Below, piece after piece: positions 1 through 6,704 of a stretch of 14,451 bases of DNA; within the stretch, counting starts at the first letter, position 1; each line of letters opens with the position of its first letter. Source of the stretch: Robiginitomaculum sp. (GTDB taxonomy: Bacteria; Pseudomonadota; Alphaproteobacteria; Caulobacterales; Maricaulaceae); assembly GCA_026982235.1 (NCBI GenBank), contig JALSHM010000323.1, positions 1 to 14,451 of the forward strand. Direction: 5' to 3'. The translations under genes and the position numbers were made by a program. The notes under the pieces are model-generated. The model saw nothing but the letters and a program-made list of their open reading frames with translations. It searched no databases and had not been told where the DNA came from.

Positions 1-1
1 C

Positions 2-859
2 GTTAACCCAGGTGCGCGACTTGGGCGAATATTTTCTACAGATATTGCCGAGGTTCGCCTTGCGCTTAGCGATGCCGATATTGCGCGCATCAATCTACCA
101 TTAGCCTTTGTCGCAAAAAATCGCGCAAGTGCACCCGACGTAAAATTGTCCGCAACTATTGGCGGGCAATTGCGCGAGTGGAACGGAAAAATTATGCGCA
201 CAGATGCGGCATATGACCCCCAGACCCGCTCTATGTTCGCTATTGCCGAAGTGGTTGACCCATATGGTAAAGGAGCAAGCAAGAGCATGTCGGGCGAAAT
301 TTTTCCCCTGGCTCCCGGCCTGTTCGTGGACGCTTCTATTGCTGGTAAAACCATTGAAGATGTCGTTATCATACCCCGCGATGCCCTACGCCCCGAAAAC
401 AAAGTTTACACAGTTGACCAAGAAGGTATAGCCAAAAGCCATGATGTCACAGTTATCGACACCAACCCTGAACGCGCCGTATTGTCAAGCGGGCTTGAAC
501 CCGGTGAATTGGTAATCGTGTCACCTCTGGAAAAATCTCAAATCAATCTGACATTCCGCGTACTGGACAGCAAGGATACGAGCAAGGTTTTGGTCGAGCC
601 TAAAAAGGGCGAGGAAGAAGAAGAAGCAGAAGAAGACAAGACCGATGTCGCGGTAGCTAAGCAAAAAATGCTCGATAGCAAGAAAGACTATAAGCAAGCT
701 AAAAAGGACTATAAAAAGGCTAAGAGAGACGCCCGCAGGGGAAAAAAGGAAGCCGGCAAAAAGAAAAAAAACACTGACGAAAAATCTGCGCAAAACACAA
801 GCCAAGATACAGAGAACCAAGGCTCTAACTCTCAGGACAAAAGTATGGGAGCTGACTGA
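2..859 (+). CDS. RND efflux periplasmic adaptor (membrane fusion protein), 5'-truncated
   Basis: The reading frame is open from the left edge, so this is the C-terminal part (285 residues) of a longer protein. A TTG at 146 is only an internal codon. The stretch GARLGRIFSTDIAEVRLALS near the edge, the later VVIIPRDALRP and the 'SGLEPGELVIVSPL' type motif are characteristic of the beta-barrel and membrane-proximal domains of HlyD/AcrA-like adaptors. Such proteins bridge an inner-membrane RND permease and an outer-membrane channel in the periplasm. The last ~87 residues (from about 596) are unusual for the family: an acidic run, then a Lys-rich part with three near-repeats of seven residues (DYKQAKK, DYKKAKR, DARRGKK), then a Gln/Asn/Ser-rich end. 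The stop TGA overlaps the ATG of the permease by one base, so the two are translationally coupled. Family assignment is firm; the exported substrate cannot be told. Confidence 0.93.
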   Translation, partial: VNPGARLGRIFSTDIAEVRLALSDADIARINLPLAFVAKNRASAPDVKLSATIGGQLREWNGKIMRTDAAYDPQTRSMFAIAEVVDPYGKGASKSMSGEIFPLAPGLFVDASIAGKTIEDVVIIPRDALRPENKVYTVDQEGIAKSHDVTVIDTNPERAVLSSGLEPGELVIVSPLEKSQINLTFRVLDSKDTSKVLVEPKKGEEEEEAEEDKTDVAVAKQKMLDSKKDYKQAKKDYKKAKRDARRGKKEAGKKKKNTDEKSAQNTSQDTENQGSNSQDKSMGAD

Positions 860-3800
860 TGCGCGGACTTATTGCATGGTGGGCGAAAAACCCGGTTGCG
901 GCCAATTTGCTTATGTTGGCCATCATTGTTTCCGGTCTATTTGGCTATAATACGCTTGAGCGTGAAATTTTTCCCGGCATTAAGGTTAATGAAATCCGGA
1001 TAGAATCTGCTTGGCAAGGTGCGTCCCCTCGCGATATGCAAGAGCAAATCATCACCCGCATCGAAGAGGCCGTCTACGATCTTGACGGTATAGATAATAT
1101 CCAAGCCCTGGCTTTTGAAGGCGGCGGGCGCGTCACCGTTAAAACCAAAGTCAATGCAGATTTTGACAAAATGCTTGACGACATCAAAACCCGCGTAGAC
1201 GGCATTAACAATCTACCTCCCGACGCATTTCGTTTAACCGTCCGGCGCACCCCCGTTGAAATCGACTATATGTTTATGGCGCTACACGGCGATATGGATC
1301 GACTGGAACTACAATTGATTGCCGATGATGTCCGCCGCGAAATGGCGCAGTTATTCGGCGGTGAATTGACCCAAGACATCACACGTCTTGACCGGGAAAT
1401 TACCATTGAAATTGCTGAAGAAAAGTTACGCCAATACGGCCTGACCTTCCAACAAGTCGCTACCGCTATTTCTGGCGCATCCGTGAGCTTATCCGCTGGA
1501 GAGGTGCGCACGAGTGCCGGGAGGTTACAATTGCGCACTCGAGCGCTGGCAGATAGTGCGGGCGAATTTGAAAAAATCGTCATTAGACAAACCCCAGATG
1601 GTGGCCGTATATTGCTTAAGGACATCGCAACAGTATTGGACGGTTTTCAAGAACTCGACTTTACCGCAGAATTTAAAGGCGAGGAGGCAGTATTTTTCCG
1701 GGTTATCTCACCGGACAAACCAGATGTAACCAAAACCGGTAAAGCCTTTCGCAAATACATTAAAGAGAAAAACAAGACCCTGCCCGAAGAATTGACCCTA
1801 TCCATGTGGGGGGATTTCTCAGTTGGTTTTGACAGCCGTATGTCGCTTATCGGATCCAATGCTTTAATGGGTATGATATTAGTGCTTATTATTTTGACTA
1901 TATTCTTACGCCCTGCTGTTGCCATTTGGGTAACCGTCGGCATTCTTGTATCCTTCTTGGGTGCCTTTGCTATCGCGCCGTTTATCGGGATTTCCCTGAA
2001 TATGATTTCTACATTCGCTTTCCTGTTGGTAATCGGGATTGTGGTCGACGATGCCATTGTGGTGGGGGAAAGTGTACATTTTCATGTGGAACATGGGGTC
2101 AGTGGCACACGCGGCAGCATAGCTGGTGCAAATATGGTCTCAAAGCCAGTCATATTTGCGGTCATCACGACCATTATGGTGTTCTTGCCGTGGATGTTTT
2201 TGTCCGGGACTACGTCCGATTTTACAACCCAAATATCCCTAGTGGTCATGGCTGCGCTAACATTCTCACTGATCGAAGCTTTCTTTATTTTGCCTGCTCA
2301 CCTCAAACACTTAAAACCATTACCACCACGTGACCAAATGAACCCGTTCGCCCGGTTCCAAACTATGCTGGCAGACAGTTTAATCAGTTTTGCCCATAAG
2401 TTCTTTAGGCCATTCATCGCGGTAATCGTCAAATTTCGTTATATAACATTGGCAATGTTCTGCGGACTATTTTATTTATCTTACGCAGCCATTCAGGCAA
2501 ATTTTGCCAAAGTAGAAATGTTCCCAGATTTCGGTGGTGATATGTTGATGACGCAAATTACCTTCCCCGAAGGCACATCATTTGATCGACTCGTACAAGT
2601 ACAAAAGCAGCTGGAAGACGCCGTTGTTACCTTAAACGAAAATGCCGAAAAAGATTTCGACGTTAATTACGACCTGATCCCAGCACCCGGTAGTTTTGCT
2701 AATGGTCGTAATGTCCAGGCCTTCCTAGGACTCGCCCCAGCCGAGCAACGCGGCGAAATTTCCTCGACTGATATTGCGGAAAAATTAGAAGAATATCTTG
2801 GTTCTATACCGGACGCTCTCCGGGTTACCATAAATGCCACAGGCGGACGCGGCGGCGGCGGGCAGTCCGTGCGCTACGCGATTGCTTCGGATAATGAGGC
2901 AGATTTATCCCGCGCCATGAAAGAATTCAAAGCCCACCTCAGTACTTATGGCAATGTCTCTCGCACTTGGGATAGTCTGGAAAGCTCTTCTCAAGAAATG
3001 CAATTTAGCCTAAAACCCGGCGCAGAGAGTCTCGGCATTACTTTGGCTGGATTAACCCGCCAAGTACGCGAAGCGTTTTATGGTCGCGAAGTCCAGCGCC
3101 TACCCCGCAATGGTGATGATGTGCGGGTTGTGTTGCGCTATCCCAAAGCGGCACGGGATTCCATCGACAGCTTGCAACAATTACGTATCCGCACCAATAC
3201 GGGGGCAGAAGTTCCACTCTATTCCGTGGCCGAGGTAACATTTGCGCCGGGGATAAGCCGCATTAACCGCCGTGACCGTAAACAGGTCATTTCCGTCGGC
3301 GCAGTTATTCGCGGCGGGCCGCAGGAAAAACAGATTATCCAAAAAGATATTGATGAGAACTTTCTGCCGAAATGGAAATTGTCCAACCCCAATGCCGAGC
3401 GGCTCTTGGTAGGGGCAGATGATGAACAGACCACACTGCTTTCAGAGCTTATGCGATCCGGTCTATTTGTTCTTTTTGCCATGTATTTTTTGCTGGCGGT
3501 AGGCTTTAAATCTTATAGTCAACCCCTACTCATTTTGATCGCAATTCCATTCGCATTTGTTGGCATGGTGTTTGGCTGTATTGTTACGGGTGTACCTCTC
3601 GGTATTATGTCCTTCTTTGGGTTTGCCGCAGCCGCAGGGGTAGCCGTAAACGACAATTTGGTCTTAATAGATTATGTCAATCGCTTGACCAACAAAGGTG
3701 TCGGGGCTTACCAAGCCATGATAGATGCCTGCGTATCGCGCTTCCGACCGATCCTGTTGACCTCGGTCACCACATTTGTCGGCGTCATGCCCATGTTTGC

Positions 3801-4095
3801 TGAAAAATCAGCCCAAGCGGAATTTCTCAAACCTATGGTGGTCGCCCTCGCCTTTGGCGTACTGTTCGACTTTTTCCTGACCTTGATGTTGGTACCTGCC
3901 CTATACGGTATTGGTATTGACATTAAACGCTTCGCCACAGGATGCTGGACCGGCATACGCCAGCCAAGATTAGGCTCAAGCTATAACCCGGAACTGGCCA
4001 TTGCTCTGGAAGGTCACGAAATGGACGGTCTTATGGGCGATGAACTCACGGAAACCGTGCCCAAGTCCAAACTAGGGTCAGCACCCGCACAATAA
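859..4095 (+). CDS. RND efflux transporter permease subunit (AcrB/ACR_tran family)
   Basis: A 1078-residue inner-membrane proton-driven exporter of typical length for the AcrB superfamily. Visible parts are TM1 at residues ~11-31, a first large periplasmic loop, a TM2-TM6 block at ~330-480, a second periplasmic loop, and TM8-TM12 at ~870-1020. The proton-relay pair in TM4 is present as D397-D398 in the motif GIVVDDAIVVGES. In the TM10 motif GVAVNDNLVLIDY, the position of AcrB Lys940 is Asn931. I recall this Asn variant from a broad subgroup of RND permeases, so it need not mean loss of function. The protein ends in a soluble acidic tail of ~45 residues. ATG at 859 overlaps the adaptor stop, and GGGAG at 847-851 is a well-placed ribosome binding site. 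It should work with the upstream adaptor. Drug, lipid or metal substrate is unknown; there is no clear heavy-metal (CusA-type) signature. Confidence 0.97.
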   Translation: MRGLIAWWAKNPVAANLLMLAIIVSGLFGYNTLEREIFPGIKVNEIRIESAWQGASPRDMQEQIITRIEEAVYDLDGIDNIQALAFEGGGRVTVKTKVNADFDKMLDDIKTRVDGINNLPPDAFRLTVRRTPVEIDYMFMALHGDMDRLELQLIADDVRREMAQLFGGELTQDITRLDREITIEIAEEKLRQYGLTFQQVATAISGASVSLSAGEVRTSAGRLQLRTRALADSAGEFEKIVIRQTPDGGRILLKDIATVLDGFQELDFTAEFKGEEAVFFRVISPDKPDVTKTGKAFRKYIKEKNKTLPEELTLSMWGDFSVGFDSRMSLIGSNALMGMILVLIILTIFLRPAVAIWVTVGILVSFLGAFAIAPFIGISLNMISTFAFLLVIGIVVDDAIVVGESVHFHVEHGVSGTRGSIAGANMVSKPVIFAVITTIMVFLPWMFLSGTTSDFTTQISLVVMAALTFSLIEAFFILPAHLKHLKPLPPRDQMNPFARFQTMLADSLISFAHKFFRPFIAVIVKFRYITLAMFCGLFYLSYAAIQANFAKVEMFPDFGGDMLMTQITFPEGTSFDRLVQVQKQLEDAVVTLNENAEKDFDVNYDLIPAPGSFANGRNVQAFLGLAPAEQRGEISSTDIAEKLEEYLGSIPDALRVTINATGGRGGGGQSVRYAIASDNEADLSRAMKEFKAHLSTYGNVSRTWDSLESSSQEMQFSLKPGAESLGITLAGLTRQVREAFYGREVQRLPRNGDDVRVVLRYPKAARDSIDSLQQLRIRTNTGAEVPLYSVAEVTFAPGISRINRRDRKQVISVGAVIRGGPQEKQIIQKDIDENFLPKWKLSNPNAERLLVGADDEQTTLLSELMRSGLFVLFAMYFLLAVGFKSYSQPLLILIAIPFAFVGMVFGCIVTGVPLGIMSFFGFAAAAGVAVNDNLVLIDYVNRLTNKGVGAYQAMIDACVSRFRPILLTSVTTFVGVMPMFAEKSAQAEFLKPMVVALAFGVLFDFFLTLMLVPALYGIGIDIKRFATGCWTGIRQPRLGSSYNPELAIALEGHEMDGLMGDELTETVPKSKLGSAPAQ

Positions 4096-4120
4096 TTTAC
4101 AAAACAATTCACTTAACCTC

Positions 4121-4125
4121 AGGAG
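4121..4125 (+). promoter_or_regulatory. Ribosome binding site of the M13 peptidase gene
   Basis: AGGAG lies six bases before the ATG at 4132. It fixes the start and supports the short signal peptide with its lipobox. Confidence 0.8.
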
Positions 4126-4131
4126 AAAACC

Positions 4132-6201
4132 ATGCCCCTCAACAAACTTATCGTCCCGAGCCTTATGGCGCTTGGGCTAGCCACTGGCCTAAGCGCTTGT
4201 GGTGAAAAAGCCAGCACCCCAACCGAGACGGCTCAGGTGCAAAAGCCTGTGCTTGGTACATTCGGTGTCGCTCTTGAGAACATGGACAAAACCGTCAAGC
4301 CCGGTGATAATTTTTTCTATTATGTTAACGGCACATGGCTCAATAACACTGAAATCCCCGCAGATAGATCCAGTTACGGGTCGTTTTCAATACTCCGCGA
4401 CCGCTCGGAAGCTCAAGTTAAAGCCATTATCGAAGACTTGTCAAAAACGACGAACAAGGCGGGTTCTATCGAGCAAAAAATCGGCGACCTCTATGCCGCA
4501 TTCATGGACACCGAGACTATAGAAGCCAAAGGTTTGAATCCGGTCAAAGCCGACCTCGCAGCTATTGCAGATCTGAACAGCCACAAAGCCGTAAGTGCCA
4601 TGATGGGCGATCCGGCCATGGGCGTTAGGTCACCTATTGGCGGGTTTGTGTGGACGGATGCGAAGAACCCTGATGTTTACATTTTTTATATGACCCAGTC
4701 CGGGCTTGGCATGCCCAATCGGGGGTATTATCTAGACAGCGATGATAAATCTGTCGATCTTCGTGGGAAATATATGGATTTATTGCGCGCTATGTTAAGC
4801 GCCAGCGGGGCTGATAATGTCTCCAACCGCGCTCAGGCCGTAATGGATTTTGAAACCAAAATGGCCAACGTCCATTGGGAGCCAGCCAAGCGCCGCAACC
4901 GCGACCTGACCTACAATAAAATGAGTAAGGCCGAATTACTGAACTACGCGCCCGGATTTGACTGGACGGCTATGGTAGCAAAGGCGGGCATTGGCGACCA
5001 GAAAGAATTTGTTCTGCGCGAAAATGACGCCATACAAGGTTTGGCAAAAATCTTTGGGGAAACACCTGTAGATGTTCTCAAAGACTATATGACTATCCAT
5101 TATCTTGCCCGTAACGCCGCCTACCTGCCCTCAAATATTGATACAGCCAGCTTTGCGTTTTACGGCACAGCCTTACGAGGCACCGAAGTTCAGCGTGACC
5201 GCTGGAAGCGCGGTGTAAGCGTTATCAACAATAATCTCGGAGAAGCTATTGGCCAGGTTTATGTCAAACGTCATTTTCCACCTGCCGCCAAAGCACAAAT
5301 GGATGACCTCATCGAAAATTTACGCGTCGTTTTCAAAGAAGGCATAGACGGTCTTGAATGGATGGGCGCAGATACCAAGGTCGAGGCCCAGGACAAGCTG
5401 GCCAAGTTTTACGCCAAAATCGGTTACCCGAAAATATGGAAAGACTATTCGACCTTGTCCGTGGATAAATCCGATTTGGTCGGCACTATGAAATCCGCAA
5501 ATGCTTGGCAGTGGAACGACATGATCTCTAAGCTCGGTGGGCCGATTAAGAAAGAAGAGTGGGGCATGACCCCGCAAACCGTCAACGCCTATTACAATCC
5601 CGGCTATAATGAAATCGTCTTTCCAGCGGCTATTTTACAAGCGCCATTCTTTGATCCGGCAGCAGACCCTGCAGTGAACTATGGAGGTATCGGCGCAGTA
5701 ATCGGCCATGAAATGGGTCACGGTTTTGATGACCAGGGAGCAAAATCCGACGGTGACGGCAAGCAGCGTGACTGGTGGACTGCCGAAGATAAGGCCGCGT
5801 TCAAAGCCAAGTCCGAAGCCCTCATCGCCCAATACAATCAATTTGAGCCACTACCGGGCGCCCACATTAACGGCCAATTATCCCTAGGCGAAAATATCGG
5901 TGATTTGACCGGAATCACTATGGCCTATGCTGCCTACAAAAAATCTCTTGGCGGCAAACCCGCCCCTGTTATTGACGGCTATACGGGTGATCAGCGTTTC
6001 TTTCTGGCTTATGGCCAAATTTGGCAGCGCAAGTTTCGCGAAGAAGCCATGCGTACCCAGCTTAAAAACGGCCCCCATAGCCCCGGCGAATACCGCGCCA
6101 ATGGCATCGTGCGCAATTTTGATGCTTGGTATGATGCTTTTGACGTGCAGCCGGGCGATAAATTATACCTTGCCCCAGAAGATCGGGTAAAAATCTGGTA
6201 A
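4132..6201 (+). CDS. M13 family zinc metallopeptidase (PepO/neprilysin-like), lipoprotein
   Basis: A 689-residue secreted metallo-endopeptidase of the neprilysin family, at the usual length. The N-terminus has a lipoprotein signal with lipobox LSAC (Cys23). The residue after Cys is Gly rather than Asp, which favours outer-membrane anchoring. The Peptidase_M13 N-terminal domain covers roughly residues 45-430 and the catalytic domain 480-689. Zinc ligands are His526 and His530 in HEMGH, with catalytic Glu527, and Glu587 in ENIGD with Asp591. The substrate-binding NAYYNP motif is at 485-490, followed by the FPAAILQAPFF segment. The C-terminal KIW resembles the usual C-x-x-W/VW end, without Cys. 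It probably degrades periplasmic or imported oligopeptides. Only 36 bases separate it from the RND permease and a terminator follows it, so it is likely the last gene of the efflux operon. The functional link to efflux is unknown. Confidence 0.97.
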   Translation: MPLNKLIVPSLMALGLATGLSACGEKASTPTETAQVQKPVLGTFGVALENMDKTVKPGDNFFYYVNGTWLNNTEIPADRSSYGSFSILRDRSEAQVKAIIEDLSKTTNKAGSIEQKIGDLYAAFMDTETIEAKGLNPVKADLAAIADLNSHKAVSAMMGDPAMGVRSPIGGFVWTDAKNPDVYIFYMTQSGLGMPNRGYYLDSDDKSVDLRGKYMDLLRAMLSASGADNVSNRAQAVMDFETKMANVHWEPAKRRNRDLTYNKMSKAELLNYAPGFDWTAMVAKAGIGDQKEFVLRENDAIQGLAKIFGETPVDVLKDYMTIHYLARNAAYLPSNIDTASFAFYGTALRGTEVQRDRWKRGVSVINNNLGEAIGQVYVKRHFPPAAKAQMDDLIENLRVVFKEGIDGLEWMGADTKVEAQDKLAKFYAKIGYPKIWKDYSTLSVDKSDLVGTMKSANAWQWNDMISKLGGPIKKEEWGMTPQTVNAYYNPGYNEIVFPAAILQAPFFDPAADPAVNYGGIGAVIGHEMGHGFDDQGAKSDGDGKQRDWWTAEDKAAFKAKSEALIAQYNQFEPLPGAHINGQLSLGENIGDLTGITMAYAAYKKSLGGKPAPVIDGYTGDQRFFLAYGQIWQRKFREEAMRTQLKNGPHSPGEYRANGIVRNFDAWYDAFDVQPGDKLYLAPEDRVKIW

Positions 6202-6230
6202 GTAGCTATCTATGCCCAATAAAAGAATGA

Positions 6231-6255
6231 CCCGCGCTCTAAGCGCGGGTTTTTT
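6231..6255 (+). terminator. Intrinsic terminator of the efflux-peptidase operon
   Basis: A perfect 8-bp GC-rich stem (CCCGCGCT at 6231-6238, AGCGCGGG at 6242-6249) with a CTA loop is followed by six T (6250-6255). It lies 30 bases after the M13 stop and cleanly separates this operon from the next genes. Confidence 0.92.
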
Positions 6256-6286
6256 GTATCCGTCTGATATTTGTTAGTTTATAGCA

Positions 6287-6315
6287 TTGCGTCAAAATGA
6301 GGAAAGCCATATAGT
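6287..6315 (+). promoter_or_regulatory. Candidate sigma70-type promoter for the small protein and receptor genes
   Basis: TTGCGT (6287-6292) and TATAGT (6310-6315) are separated by 17 bases, the ideal spacing. Initiation about seven bases after the -10 would fall at or next to the ATG at 6322, which would give a leaderless or nearly leaderless mRNA. The only SD-like sequence, GAGG at 6299-6302, is too far upstream (19 bases) and would lie within the promoter spacer. Seen by eye only. Confidence 0.45.
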
Positions 6316-6321
6316 GTCATC

Positions 6322-6636
6322 ATGATGAAAATGCGGGCATTGTGGCAAACACTAGCAATCGTCAGTTTGACGCTGCTATTTGTACTGGTGCGCATAGGTA
6401 CGATAGAACATAGCGCACGGTTTGGCTCTAAACCCCATCAACATGATGGTAAAATATGTACCATATCTCTCACCGCACATGAAGACGAAGACAGCCTATT
6501 ACCAACGGATACATCCCCGGATACTGCGTGCATTACGCGCTATGCGACCCTATTTAACTATGCTGCCTTTGCTACGTACCAACAAGGTGCTGCGCCGCTC
6601 ACCAAAGCCACCGCTCGTAGTCCGCCAACTGCATAA
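6322..6636 (+). CDS. Small membrane-anchored or secreted protein with His and Cys residues, unknown function
   Basis: A 104-residue protein I do not recognise as a named family. It starts with a short basic stretch and one hydrophobic segment (residues ~6-25), which could be a signal peptide or a membrane anchor. The rest is small and polar: His30, His39, His41 and His53, an acidic HEDED run at 53-57, and two cysteines (Cys46, Cys70) that could form a disulfide in the periplasm. Small His-containing exported proteins of the DUF2946 type are often found next to metal-related TonB receptors. The position 68 bases before a ZnuD-like receptor fits such a role, but the typical CxxC is absent. Translation would begin at the first of two adjacent ATG codons (6322, 6325), and no good SD is seen. 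An overlapping frame from 6422 lacks protein-like features. Existence of the gene is moderately supported; its function is inference. Confidence 0.55.
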   Translation: MMKMRALWQTLAIVSLTLLFVLVRIGTIEHSARFGSKPHQHDGKICTISLTAHEDEDSLLPTDTSPDTACITRYATLFNYAAFATYQQGAAPLTKATARSPPTA

Positions 6637-6666
6637 ATCCACTCTACGCACCTTTAAAACTTACTC

Positions 6667-6685
6667 GCTACGCTGTCGCGTATGC
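6667..6685 (+). promoter_or_regulatory. Small hairpin before the receptor gene
   Basis: GCTACGC and GCGTATGC can pair over a four-base loop (TGTC) with one bulged T. The hairpin ends 19 bases before the receptor start and is followed by a loosely T-rich stretch. It might stabilise or attenuate the message, or be chance. Confidence 0.25.
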
Positions 6686-6704
6686 GCTCATTTATGGATT
6701 TATC

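Noticed and set aside
521..820. Phe/Leu-rich frame on the minus strand that looks like a membrane protein
   Set aside because: It is the reverse complement of the Lys/Glu-rich adaptor tail (AAA/GAA codons read as TTT/TTC).
6270..6287. Possible Zur operator (GTTAGTTTATAGC) before the small-protein gene
   Set aside because: Dyad symmetry is too poor, and I cannot verify the Zur consensus for this lineage without a search.
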